Below, piece after piece: positions 45,792 through 54,331 of a stretch of DNA of 64,000 nt. A model generated the notes under the pieces. It ran no database searches. It was not told where the DNA came from and was given only the letters and a program-made list of their open reading frames with translations. The position numbers and the translations under genes were made by a program. The stretch is from an uncultured Methanomassiliicoccales archaeon (GTDB taxonomy: Archaea; Thermoplasmatota; Thermoplasmata; Methanomassiliicoccales; Methanomethylophilaceae). Within the stretch, counting starts at the first letter, position 1; every line of letters begins with the position of its first letter. The DNA is taken from the NCBI GenBank assembly GCA_959597175.1, contig CAUFXM010000003.1, positions 1 to 64,000 on the forward strand, written 5' to 3'.

Positions 45792-46921
45792 CTCAGCACC
45801 ACGGGTATCGCGGCCAGGGCTGCGGCCGGATGTTTGACCAGCTCGCCCACCACCGCCGACGGGCGGTCTATCTCCAGGTCGTCCAATATGGCGCGGACGT
45901 CGTCGCGGGAGGCGAACGCGCCCGCACGGTCCAGGTCATCGTCGCTCATGCGGACGAACATCCTCCTCAGTTTGTATCCCCTGTCCAGCTCCTTCCCGAA
46001 GGAATCGCGACACATCTCGGGATATCTCGACAGGCTCCTCTCGGAGAGGTCGTCCGTCCCCAATGCGGAAGATGCGACCTGTGCCAGAAACCCGGCGGCG
46101 GTCAGGCCCGGGTAGAGCCCCCCTCCCGAGACCGGCTTGACCTGGCATGCGGCATCGCCCACCAGCATGCATCTGTCGGAGACCACCGCCCTCCTCCCTC
46201 CGAGGGGGATCTTCCCGCTGTGCATGCGCACCACCCTGTCCTCGGCACCGATCCTGCGGAGCAGCCTCCTGAGATAGGGCATGGGCGGTCCAGCCGACCA
46301 CGATGTGCACAGACCCACGCGGGTGTAGTCCCCGCAGGGGATCTCCCAGGTGAAGAACCCTGGGGCGTTCTCCGAGCCCAGGCGGACCCTGAAGAGGTCC
46401 TGATGGTCCATCTCCATCCTGACGTCGGCCTGCATCCCCCTGAGGTACTCCCTTGGTGCGTTGTCGCCGAACGACGCCGCCACCGCGGACGTGTGCCCGT
46501 CCGCCCCGACCAGCAGTCTGGCACTGTGATCGCCCCTGCTGGTGGAGATGCCCACATGGTCCGAGACGGAATGGGAGAGGTACCTCTCCGAGAACGAGTA
46601 CTCGGCACCGGCGGAAATGGCCGCATCCGCCATCCTGGAGTCCATCTGATGACGGTCGATGGTGACCGCCTTTGGCTCCTTCGAACGGACGGTGAGGGCG
46701 GAGCCGTCCGGGAAGACGACCTCCGCCCCGAAAATGGTGGTGATGATGTCCGGGTCCACCCCGGAGAGTCCGACGACGTCCTCGGTCACCAGGCCGGCGC
46801 ACTGGACCGGGAGCCCCGATTCGGGGTGCTCCTCCAGGACCAGCACGTCATGGTCCCTGGCCAGCAGGGCCGCGGCACGGCTCCCGGCCGGACCTCCGCC
46901 GACAACCAGGACGTCGCGCAT
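45779..46921 (-). CDS. Geranylgeranyl-reductase-family FAD-dependent oxidoreductase
   Basis: 380-aa flavoprotein. N-terminal FAD-binding motif VLVVGGGPAGSRAAALLA and EEHPE, then CAGLVTEDVV near residues 41-50, the ATG-like LLVGADGHTSAVA, and the second FAD motif CMLVGDAACQVKPVSGGGLYPGL. In archaea this family (GGR) saturates the double bonds of geranylgeranyl membrane lipids or related isoprenoids. It lies 4 bp after the transaldolase gene and overlaps taw2 by 13 bp. The exact isoprenoid substrate is not deducible; several paralogs are common per genome. Confidence 0.88.
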   Translation of the reverse strand: MRDVLVVGGGPAGSRAAALLARDHDVLVLEEHPESGLPVQCAGLVTEDVVGLSGVDPDIITTIFGAEVVFPDGSALTVRSKEPKAVTIDRHQMDSRMADAAISAGAEYSFSERYLSHSVSDHVGISTSRGDHSARLLVGADGHTSAVAASFGDNAPREYLRGMQADVRMEMDHQDLFRVRLGSENAPGFFTWEIPCGDYTRVGLCTSWSAGPPMPYLRRLLRRIGAEDRVVRMHSGKIPLGGRRAVVSDRCMLVGDAACQVKPVSGGGLYPGLTAAGFLAQVASSALGTDDLSERSLSRYPEMCRDSFGKELDRGYKLRRMFVRMSDDDLDRAGAFASRDDVRAILDDLEIDRPSAVVGELVKHPAAALAAIPVVLRCII

Positions 46922-46925
46922 CCGC

Positions 46926-47573
46926 TCAGCTCTTCTTGGACTTCTCGTAGTCCGCGATGAACTTCTGGATGCCCTCGTCGGTCTTGGGGTGCTTGGCCAT
47001 CAGCTTGAGGGTGTCGTAGGGGATCGTGGCGATGTCCGCCCCGACCAGCGCGGAGTCCAGCACATGGGTGGGTCCGCGGATGGATGCGGCGATGATCTCC
47101 GTGTCGAAGCCGTAGTTGTCGAAGATCGTCCTGATCTGGGAGACCAGGTCGATCCCGTGCTCCCCGATATCGTCGAGGCGACCGATGAACGGGGACACGA
47201 ACGCCGCTCCCGCCTTGGCGGCCAGCAGGGCCTGCAGAGGGGAGAAGATCAGCGTCACGTTGACCCTGATCCCCTCAGAGGACAGGATCTTCGTGGCCTT
47301 GAGGGTCTCCACGCACATGGGCAGTTTGACGTTGATGTTGGGGTGGATGGAGGCGAGCTCCCTCCCCTCCTTAACCATCTCGTCGCAGGTCATCGACATG
47401 GCCTCGGCTGAGATGGGGCCGTCCACGACCTCGGCGATCTCCCTGACCCTGGTCCTGACGTCCACGCCCTCCTTGGCGATGAGGCTGGGGTTGGTGGTGA
47501 CACCGTCCAGGATGCCCCAGCTGTTGATCTCCTTGATCATGTCCAGATTCGCTGTGTCTATGAAGATCTTCAT
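46926..47573 (-). CDS. tal: Transaldolase (short, FSA/TalC-type)
   Basis: 215-aa decameric-type transaldolase, the short form also called fructose-6-phosphate aldolase-like. Landmarks: MKIFIDTANLDMIKE, GVTTNPSLIAKEG, NINVKLPM with the Schiff-base lysine, NVTLIFSPLQALLAAKAGAAFVSPFIGRLDD and AASIRGPTHVLDSALVGADIATIP. It exchanges dihydroxyacetone units in non-oxidative pentose phosphate chemistry. It starts 1 bp after the transketolase C-subunit stop (TGA C ATG), completing a transketolase-transaldolase set. Archaea without an oxidative pentose branch use this route for ribose or erythrose 4-phosphate. Confidence 0.93.
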   Translation of the reverse strand: MKIFIDTANLDMIKEINSWGILDGVTTNPSLIAKEGVDVRTRVREIAEVVDGPISAEAMSMTCDEMVKEGRELASIHPNINVKLPMCVETLKATKILSSEGIRVNVTLIFSPLQALLAAKAGAAFVSPFIGRLDDIGEHGIDLVSQIRTIFDNYGFDTEIIAASIRGPTHVLDSALVGADIATIPYDTLKLMAKHPKTDEGIQKFIADYEKSKKS

Positions 47574-47574
47574 G

Positions 47575-48516
47575 TCACTTCCTCCTCGAAATCGATTTCC
47601 TTGCCGCCTCTGCGATGTGCCCGGCGGTGAGGCCGTACTTCTCCATGAGCTCGTCGGGCTTCCCGGACTCGCCGAACGTGTCCCTGGTCCCGACCCTCTC
47701 CAGCGGAGCGGGGAGTGCCTCCGAAAGGGCCTCGGCCACTGCCGAGCCCAGTCCCCCTATGATGCTGTGCTCCTCGGCGGAGACGCAGCAGCCCGTCCTC
47801 GACACGGACGCCAGCAGCGTCTCCGTGTCCAGCGGTTTGATCGTAGACATGTTTATGACCTCGGCGGAGACCCCCTCGGCCGCGAGCTGGTCCGCCGCGT
47901 CAAGGGCGAACGACACCATCTGGCCGCATGCGACGATCGTCACATCGGATCCCTCCCTCATGACCTTGGCCTTACCGATCTGGAAGGCGGCTCCGTCCTG
48001 CGTGGTGGTCGGGAACTCGGCGCGGCCCATCCTCATGTAGACGGGGCCGTCGTAATCGGCGATGGCCTTGGTGGCGGCGTACGCCTCGTAAGCGTCCGCG
48101 GGCGATATGACCGTCATGTTGGGGAGCGCGCGCATGACCGCCATGTCCTCCAGCGCCTGATGGGACGCTCCGTCCTCCCCCACGCTGATCCCGCAGTGGG
48201 TGGCGACGATCTTCACGTTCAGCCTCGGGTAGGCGACCGCGAGCCTGATCTGCTCCCAGCACCTCCCGGTGGCGAACACGCCGAACGTGGATGCGAAGGC
48301 GACCTTCCCGGATGCGGCCAGACCGGCGGCGATGCCGATCATGTTCTGCTCCGCTATGCCTACCTCCACGAACCTCTCGGGACAGACCTTCTTGAAATCG
48401 GACGTCTTGGTGGAACCGGCGAGGTCCGCATCCAGGACGACCACGTCGTCCCTCTCAGCGGCGAGCTCCGCCAGCGCCTTCCCGTAGTAGTTGCGCTGTG
48501 CCAGCTTCTCGCTCAT
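47575..48516 (-). CDS. Transketolase, C-terminal subunit
   Basis: 313-aa protein holding the pyrimidine-binding and C-terminal domains of split archaeal transketolase: FVEVGIAEQNMIGIAAGLA with the catalytic Glu contacting thiamine diphosphate, THCGISVGEDGASHQALEDMAVMRALPNMTVISPAD, and the C-terminal SAEEHSIIGGLGSAVAEAL. Its ATG overlaps the N-subunit stop (ATGA, 48513-48516); longer in-frame readings upstream are not real. It works only with the N-terminal subunit, transferring two-carbon ketol units. Third of four consecutive genes linking PCNA and sugar metabolism. Confidence 0.94.
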   Translation of the reverse strand: MSEKLAQRNYYGKALAELAAERDDVVVLDADLAGSTKTSDFKKVCPERFVEVGIAEQNMIGIAAGLAASGKVAFASTFGVFATGRCWEQIRLAVAYPRLNVKIVATHCGISVGEDGASHQALEDMAVMRALPNMTVISPADAYEAYAATKAIADYDGPVYMRMGRAEFPTTTQDGAAFQIGKAKVMREGSDVTIVACGQMVSFALDAADQLAAEGVSAEVINMSTIKPLDTETLLASVSRTGCCVSAEEHSIIGGLGSAVAEALSEALPAPLERVGTRDTFGESGKPDELMEKYGLTAGHIAEAARKSISRRK

Positions 48517-49349
48517 TCCGAATCCCCCCTGAGCTCCCTCATGGCCTTCTCGTACTCCTCGCTGTTGCAGGCCTTGCCGTGGAACCCCGCGTTGTTCTCC
48601 ATGAAGGACACACCCTTCCCCTTGACGGTGTTCATGATGATCACGGTGGGTCTCCTCCTCGATTCCGCGGCCTTGTCCAGCGCCTCGATTATCTGCCTGA
48701 TGCTGTGGCCGTTGATCACGATGACGTTCCATCCGAACGCCCTCCATTTCTCCGGGAGCGGTTCCAGACTGACGGCGTCCTCGGTGCTGCCGGTGATCTG
48801 CAGGCGATTCCTGTCCACGATGGCGATGAGGTTGCTGAGGCCGTACTGGCTGGCGAACATCGCCGCCTCCCAGTTCTGGCCGCTCTGGAGCTCCCCGTCG
48901 CCCAGCAGGCAGTAGGTGCGGTAGTCCTTGCCGTCCATCTTCCCTGCCAGGGCGATGCCGCACGACATGCTCAGGCCCTGCCCAAGGGAACCCGTGGACA
49001 TCTCGACCCCGGGCGTCTTGCCGCGGACCGGGTGGCCCTGCAGACGTGACCCGAGCTTCCTGAGGGTGACCAGGTCCTCCACCGGGAAGTACCCGGACTC
49101 GGCCAGCGCGGCGTAGAGGACGGGTGCGACATGCCCCTTGGAGAGCACGAACCTGTCCCTGTCCTCCCACTGTGGGTTCGACGGATCGTGGTTGAGATTG
49201 CGGAAGTACAGAACCGCCATCAGGTCCGCCGCCGAGAGGGATCCCCCCGGATGGCCGGATCCAGCGGCGGTGGTCATCTCCACCACATGCATCCTGAGAG
49301 TGTTCGCTATGCGCTCCAGCTCGGCGACTGTGATGTCCCTCATGGTCAC
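48513..49349 (-). CDS. Transketolase, N-terminal subunit
   Basis: 278-aa thiamine-diphosphate-binding half of split transketolase. Landmarks are AAGSGHPGGSLSAADLMAVLYF, FVLSKGHVAPVLYAALAESGYF, the GDGELQSGQNWEAAMFASQYGLSNLIAIVDRN thiamine and metal-binding region, and TVKGKGVSFMENN. The ATG overlaps the PCNA stop (ATGA, 49346-49349). Together with the downstream C-subunit and transaldolase it gives the non-oxidative pentose pathway. Co-transcription with a replication clamp is a notable arrangement. Confidence 0.94.
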   Translation of the reverse strand: MTMRDITVAELERIANTLRMHVVEMTTAAGSGHPGGSLSAADLMAVLYFRNLNHDPSNPQWEDRDRFVLSKGHVAPVLYAALAESGYFPVEDLVTLRKLGSRLQGHPVRGKTPGVEMSTGSLGQGLSMSCGIALAGKMDGKDYRTYCLLGDGELQSGQNWEAAMFASQYGLSNLIAIVDRNRLQITGSTEDAVSLEPLPEKWRAFGWNVIVINGHSIRQIIEALDKAAESRRRPTVIIMNTVKGKGVSFMENNAGFHGKACNSEEYEKAMRELRGDSE

Positions 49350-50080
49350 TCGCTCTCTATCCTCGGGGCGAGTAGGTAGTTCACCCTGGCGTTCCCGTCA
49401 GCCAGCGCGAACACGAGTTTGACGGGGTAGTCGTTGTCGAGCTCCACACCGACCATTGTCCCGGAAGGGATGGCCTTGGTGATGTTGGAGAAGTAGTCGA
49501 GGGGGAACATGCTGCACACGTCGGAGTCCGTGTCCACCTTGACCGACTCGCCCTCCAGGCGGAGGCTGACCGAGTCGGTGTCTCCCTCGCAGGACAGCTC
49601 GAAGTAGCCCTGTCCCGCCCTGAGGGTGATGTGATCGGATATCGTGTCGGCGGCACGGATCCCCTTCTGGAGCTCATCCACCGATAGGCTGATCTTGGCG
49701 GTGAGGGAGAGCTGCGGGACCTTCGGATCGCTCATGGTGCTCGTGTCGACGAGGTTCATGCGCCTCGTGATGTTTCCAACCTTGAACACGAGCCTGCCGT
49801 GGGTGTCGTCCTGCTCCATCCTGATGATGTCTCCGGCTGACGCGAGCTTCAGGACCCCCTTCACCTTGTCCAGGTCGAGACCGATCTCGCAGCTCTCGGC
49901 ATCGTAGCTCTCGAAGGCGCACTTGTCGATCTCCATCTCTATCATGGCCACATGGGCCGCATCCACCGCTTTGAGGGTCATCCCCTCCGGTGTGATCGTG
50001 AACTTGACCTCGTCGATGAGCGTGGATATGATGTTGACGATCCCCTTCAGGGTGTCCGACTTCAGATCCGCGCTGAACAT
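49346..50080 (-). CDS. pcn: DNA polymerase sliding clamp PCNA
   Basis: 244-aa archaeal PCNA, normal length. Recognisable by LKGIVNIISTLIDEVKFTITPEGMTLKAVDAAHVAMIEMEI, LDLDKVKGVLKLA and the C-terminal PVKLVFALADGNARVNYLLAPRIE. The ATG at 50080 shares its A with the tfs stop (TGATG) and has GGAGGGAG upstream; a longer in-frame start nine codons earlier lies inside tfs. It forms a homotrimeric ring around DNA that tethers polymerase, ligase and nucleases. Single copy in this window and the second gene of the tfs operon. Confidence 0.96.
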   Translation of the reverse strand: MFSADLKSDTLKGIVNIISTLIDEVKFTITPEGMTLKAVDAAHVAMIEMEIDKCAFESYDAESCEIGLDLDKVKGVLKLASAGDIIRMEQDDTHGRLVFKVGNITRRMNLVDTSTMSDPKVPQLSLTAKISLSVDELQKGIRAADTISDHITLRAGQGYFELSCEGDTDSVSLRLEGESVKVDTDSDVCSMFPLDYFSNITKAIPSGTMVGVELDNDYPVKLVFALADGNARVNYLLAPRIESE

Positions 50081-50379
50081 CAGTACTCCCTCCAGGAGTG
50101 GTTGCACTTGCAGCAGCGGTAGATCCTGGTCTCAGGCTCATCCGCGGCACGCGTCTGCCTGATGACGAAGAAAGCCTCGGTGTGCCCGCACTCGGGGCAG
50201 GTGATGCGAGTCTTGGGAAGGGTTGCGACATCCTCCTCGATGACCTTCATCATCTTGTCCCTGGAGTCCGTCACGATGACCTCCGCCTTGCCCCCGATCT
50301 CCTTCGTCTCTCCGCAGGAGTTGCAAACGTACTTCCCCTCCCTGGGGAACATCATCGATCCGCATGATGGACAAAACAT
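50080..50379 (-). CDS. tfs: Transcription elongation factor TFS (TFIIS/RpoM-like)
   Basis: 99-aa protein with two zinc ribbons: N-terminal CPSCGSMMFPREGKYVCNSC and C-terminal CPECGHTEAFFVIRQTRAADEPETRIYRCCKC. The loop RAADEPET holds the acidic DE pair that stimulates transcript cleavage in backtracked RNA polymerase. Start at ATG 50379, with a TATA box at 50414-50421 giving a ~12-nt leader. First gene of the tfs-pcn-transketolase-transaldolase-reductase-taw2 operon. Confidence 0.95.
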   Translation of the reverse strand: MFCPSCGSMMFPREGKYVCNSCGETKEIGGKAEVIVTDSRDKMMKVIEEDVATLPKTRITCPECGHTEAFFVIRQTRAADEPETRIYRCCKCNHSWREY

Positions 50380-50413
50380 TCTGTCAGCCTCTGTGCGAGG
50401 GGATTGCCTGTGC

Positions 50414-50421
50414 CTATAAAA
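50414..50421 (-). promoter_or_regulatory. TATA box of the tfs-pcn operon
   Basis: CTATAAAA (top strand), read leftward as TTTTATAG, 35 bp before the tfs ATG, predicting initiation near 50391 and a short leader. Confidence 0.5.
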
Positions 50422-50513
50422 TGGTTCTTCGTGCGCGCGTCTTAGGACGGGCGGACGGGAACGGTAATGGTTTTGAGGTTTGGGGCGCGGCGGGTCCGCC
50501 CGCCGCGCAAGGA

Positions 50514-52766
50514 TCACTTCTTGGCCTTCTTCTTGGAGGCCTTGCTGCTGCGCATGTTCGCCTTGACGGCGGCGGCGATCTCCTCGCCCTGGGCCTTCCC
50601 GTCGGTGATCTGGGTCGCATCGTACCTCAGGACGGTCCAGCCCTCCGACTCGAGCTCCGCGTCCACGGATGTGTCGGCGTCCGGACTGTCGACGTAAACA
50701 GCGACCTTGCCCTTGACGAAGGCGACCGGGATGTTGTGGGGACCGTAACCGCGCCTGCATCTCAGGCCCTTGTTCCAGGCGGCCCTGCGGACCACGGCCT
50801 CGGGCGAGTAGTCGGTGTACAGGTCCTCCCCGAGCTCCTCGTCCTCCTCCGCCGGCACGGGGACGTACGAGGGTTCGGGCTGTGGACCGTCCTGGGGCTC
50901 CTCGACGACATTGTGCTCCTCGGCGGGTTCGGGCTGGATTTCGGAGACGGACTCGGGCACGATGGGTTCCTCCGCCGGCTCCTCGGGAACATCCTCGGCG
51001 ATCTCTGGGATACTCTCGGCCACCGCCGGCTCATGGACGGGAGTCTCGGAGGCACCCTCGACATCGACAGGTTCCTCCATGCTCTCCTCGACGACATCTG
51101 ACTCGGTGGGCTCCTCGACGATCTCGGGGATCTCATCGGCCACCTCGGTCTGATCATCGGCTGGGGCCTCAGACTCTGCCTGCGAGGCGTCATGGGTCAC
51201 TACCGACCAGTCTGGCTCCATGGATGCCTCTGCGGGCTCCTCGGCGGGTTCGGGCTGGATTTCGGCGACGGACTCGGGCACGACGGGTTCCTCCGCCGGC
51301 TCCTCGGGGACCTCTTCAACGGGCTCCTCGACGACATCTGACTCGGTGGGCTCCTCGACGGATTCATCGGAGATCCCTGGGGCCTCTTCGGGGACGTCGA
51401 CCGTCTCCTCCGCGACCGCCTCTTCGTAGGCAGGCTCGTCGACAGGGGCCTGGACCTCTGGCTCGAGCATGACATCCCCCGATTCCTCGGACACCGGCTC
51501 CGTTGCCTCGACGACGGACTCCTCCGGGACCTCCTCCTCGGACGGAACTGACTCCTCCTGGGCCACGGGTGCGATGTCCTCGACAGGTTCCTCAGGGACC
51601 TCCTCTTGGACACTCTCGACCTGCTCAGTGGCCGTTTCCGCCGGGACCTCCGTCACGGGCACCTCCGGTTCCGCGGGCTCGACATGGACCTCTACGGGGA
51701 TTGCGGGCACAGGCTCCTCCACGACCCTGACATGCTCCTCCTTGGGAGCCTCTGAGGGCTTCTCCTGCCTGACCCTGTTGGCGTTCTGGGATGTCATGAG
51801 CTTCTTCATGAAGTCGTTGCTGGACTTCGGAGCCGCCTTGGGCTCCTCCTTGGGAGCCTCCGAGGGCTTCTCCTCAGGCGTCTCGGCCTGGGCGGGCTTC
51901 GCCTTTGCGGCCTCCAGGTTCCTCTTGGGGAGCTCGACGGTCCTGACCGGCCTCTTGGGCTTATCTCCGGATACGTCGGCGGCAGCGGGGGCCTTGGGCT
52001 CCTCCTTGGGAGCCTCGACGGGCTTCTCGGCATTGATCGACTCGCGAACCTCCGGCTCGGCGTCCGCCTTGGGCACCTCGGCCTTGGGCTCCTCCTTGGG
52101 GGCGGGCTTCTCCTCGGCCTTAGCTTCATCCTTGCGCTCGGGCTTCTTGGCCTTCTTGGTCCCCTTGGTGTTCATGGCCTGAGGGCGGTCGGCCCTCTTC
52201 GCTGTCTTGTCCTCCTTGACCTCGCGGGTCTTGACGACCTTCTCCGGCCTGACGAACCCTGTGACGTATGCGGAGAGCGCCAGCCACACGCCGAAGACGA
52301 TCAGCGCGATGGAGTAGTATGTGGACTGGGGCTCGTTTATGAAATGGAGCGCTCCCATTATGAGCTCGAGAGCCGCCAGCACGGCGGACACGTACATCGC
52401 CCCGTACACACGGGACACCCACAGCGCCAGCATGTCGGCGATTATCGCGACGGCCGCGACGATGGACGCGACGGCGATGACTGTGTCGGCACTGCCACCG
52501 ACGAATGGCGCCGCCAGGAACACTATTCCGGCAACCGCTGCGACGACACCGCTCAGCCTGCGGACGAAACTGGATCCGTCCATGATCAGGGCCGCGGAAT
52601 AGACGACGGCGAGTATCCCGGATACGGTCAGAATGTACAGTGCGGTGTCGTTGGAGTCAGCGTTGACATCGCCCCCGTCTGCCAGGAGCAGAATCGCTGA
52701 TACGACGAAGAGCAGCGCGGACACTACGGCCACACCGCTAAAGATTCTCTTATCGAGCGCTCCCAT
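50514..52766 (-). CDS. Membrane protein with acidic repeat linker and Vsr/DUF559-like C-terminal domain
   Basis: 750-aa protein. The ATG at 52766 follows a TATA-like element (about 52791-52795) by 27 bp; longer readings are not supported. Residues ~8-180 contain six hydrophobic segments. A Lys/Ala/Glu/Pro-rich stretch leads into a ~350-residue linker dominated by Glu, Pro and Val with near-identical repeats (EEPTESDVVEE; EEPAEEPVVPESVAEIQPEP and a second copy). The C-terminal ~95 residues (YSPEAVVRRAAWNKGLRCRR, NIPVAFVKGKVAVYVDS, ELESEGWTVLRYDATQI) resemble the Vsr/DUF559 restriction-endonuclease fold, but the catalytic set looks incomplete. The tail KASKKKAKK is basic. It may tether a DNA-binding or nuclease-derived domain to the membrane; function unknown. 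Confidence 0.8.
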   Translation of the reverse strand: MGALDKRIFSGVAVVSALLFVVSAILLLADGGDVNADSNDTALYILTVSGILAVVYSAALIMDGSSFVRRLSGVVAAVAGIVFLAAPFVGGSADTVIAVASIVAAVAIIADMLALWVSRVYGAMYVSAVLAALELIMGALHFINEPQSTYYSIALIVFGVWLALSAYVTGFVRPEKVVKTREVKEDKTAKRADRPQAMNTKGTKKAKKPERKDEAKAEEKPAPKEEPKAEVPKADAEPEVRESINAEKPVEAPKEEPKAPAAADVSGDKPKRPVRTVELPKRNLEAAKAKPAQAETPEEKPSEAPKEEPKAAPKSSNDFMKKLMTSQNANRVRQEKPSEAPKEEHVRVVEEPVPAIPVEVHVEPAEPEVPVTEVPAETATEQVESVQEEVPEEPVEDIAPVAQEESVPSEEEVPEESVVEATEPVSEESGDVMLEPEVQAPVDEPAYEEAVAEETVDVPEEAPGISDESVEEPTESDVVEEPVEEVPEEPAEEPVVPESVAEIQPEPAEEPAEASMEPDWSVVTHDASQAESEAPADDQTEVADEIPEIVEEPTESDVVEESMEEPVDVEGASETPVHEPAVAESIPEIAEDVPEEPAEEPIVPESVSEIQPEPAEEHNVVEEPQDGPQPEPSYVPVPAEEDEELGEDLYTDYSPEAVVRRAAWNKGLRCRRGYGPHNIPVAFVKGKVAVYVDSPDADTSVDAELESEGWTVLRYDATQITDGKAQGEEIAAAVKANMRSSKASKKKAKK

Positions 52767-53093
52767 GCGCTCTGTAAGGATGATGGCACATTTAACGTTT
52801 GGTAGGCGAGGCCTCCGACAACGCGATGTCTGGCTATGTGACTCCGGACACCGAAGCCGGGAGCGGCCGGGGATCCGTCCCCTCCGGATGCCCGTCACCG
52901 GGACGTCTGGCTATGTTTCCATGCGTCGTCCCGGACGGAAAAAACCCACCATAAGTTGAAATATGGGTTCAAGCTACCCTTTCCTATCCTTATAATACGG
53001 GACGCGCGGTCCTGTATCATCATCACAGTCAAGGGGGGTTCCGCCCCCTTTCACAAGCCCTCTCTGAGGCATTACGAAAAGGAGTTGAGACGA
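52767..53093. other. 327-bp intergenic stretch with direct repeats and a leader hairpin
   Basis: A 12-bp direct repeat GTCTGGCTATGT occurs at 52828-52839 and 52905-52916. A TATA-like CTTATAATA at 52989-52997 points rightward to the beta-CASP nuclease, predicting an ~80-nt leader. That leader contains a 7-bp stem AAGGGGG/CCCCCTT (53031-53037 and 53044-53050) with a GTTCCG loop. No protein gene was recognised. Confidence 0.45.
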
Positions 53094-54329
53094 ATGAAAA
53101 TGAAATTCAAATTCCTCGGCGGCGCGGACATGGTCGGCCGCATGGGGATGACGATGGAGGGGGACGGCATGACCGTCCTCGTGGAATACGGACTGAGCCC
53201 GACGAAGCCCCCCGAGTTCCCCATCCCGGCACCGAAGATCGACTACATGTTCCTGACGCACTCCCACCTGGACCACTGCGGAATGGTCCCCCAGGTGGTC
53301 GGCAGGGACAGGTGCGACCTCTTCACCACCCCGCTCACCGCCGAGATCTCGGAGCTCATGATGAAGGACACCCTCAAGATCGCGAAGGCCGAGGACTACG
53401 TCCAGCCCTACTCGATGGACGACATCGAGAAGACCATGCAGAGCGTCGTCCCCATGACCTACGGCGACGACATCACGATCAACCACGTTGACGTCAGCAT
53501 GCTGGACGCGGGCCACATCCCCGGAGCCGCAATGTTCGAGTTCAGCCACGACTGCAGCACGGTCTACTCAGGGGACATCCACACCGAGACCCAGAGGCTC
53601 GTCGGAGGCGCCAAACCCAAGGACTGCACCAACCTCTTCATCGAGGGGACCTACGGAGGCCGCAACCACCCTCCGAGACAGCAGACCGAGGATGACTTCA
53701 TCGCGAAGATCGACGAGGTCATCGACCGCGGAGGCACCGTCCTGATCCCCTGCTTCGCCGTGGGAAGGACCCAGGAGATCATGCTCCTGCTGAAGGACCT
53801 GGGCTACGAAATGTGGGTGGACGGGATGGGGAGAGCAGTCACCCGCCTGTTCCTTGACTACCCCGAGTACCTCAGGGACGCCAGGCAGCTTAGGAACGCC
53901 AAGAAGAGGTTCCACGAGGTCAGGAGGCCCGCCAACAGGGATGCGGCCATCAAAGGGCAGATCATCGTCACCACCGGCGGCATGCTTGACGGCGGGCCGG
54001 TCCTCAGATACCTGAACCAGCTGAGGAACGACCCCAAGAGCGCGATTCTCCTCGTTGGTTACCAGGCCGAGGACACCAACGGGAGGATGCTCATGGAGCA
54101 GGGTTGCGTGAAGATCGACGGGGAGATCGTGAAGATCGAGTGCGAGCTCCAGAAGTACGACTTCTCCGCCCACGCGGACCACAGCCAGATTGTCGATTTC
54201 GTGAAGGCCTGCGACCCGGATAACGTCATCATCATGCACTCCGAGGCCAGGGAGGCTTTCCTCGACGACCTCAGCGACTACAACGTCATCCTCCCCCAGA
54301 CCGGGGAAGAGTTCGAGCTGGACGTGTGA
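53094..54329 (+). CDS. Beta-CASP metallo-beta-lactamase ribonuclease (archaeal CPSF/RNase J-like)
   Basis: 411-aa RNA-processing nuclease. Metal-binding motif HSHLDHCG (~residues 59-66), VYSGD and the beta-CASP motifs IEGTYGG, VLIPCFAVGRTQEI, GYQAEDTNGR, SAHADHSQI and MHSE are intact. It lacks the N-terminal KH domains of aCPSF1, so it is closer to the aCPSF2-type class that matures or degrades RNA. Start at ATG 53094 behind GGAG; an in-frame upstream reading crosses the leader hairpin and is rejected. Followed immediately by nadC, whose start overlaps or abuts its stop. Confidence 0.92.
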   Translation: MKMKFKFLGGADMVGRMGMTMEGDGMTVLVEYGLSPTKPPEFPIPAPKIDYMFLTHSHLDHCGMVPQVVGRDRCDLFTTPLTAEISELMMKDTLKIAKAEDYVQPYSMDDIEKTMQSVVPMTYGDDITINHVDVSMLDAGHIPGAAMFEFSHDCSTVYSGDIHTETQRLVGGAKPKDCTNLFIEGTYGGRNHPPRQQTEDDFIAKIDEVIDRGGTVLIPCFAVGRTQEIMLLLKDLGYEMWVDGMGRAVTRLFLDYPEYLRDARQLRNAKKRFHEVRRPANRDAAIKGQIIVTTGGMLDGGPVLRYLNQLRNDPKSAILLVGYQAEDTNGRMLMEQGCVKIDGEIVKIECELQKYDFSAHADHSQIVDFVKACDPDNVIIMHSEAREAFLDDLSDYNVILPQTGEEFELDV

Positions 54330-54331
54330 TC

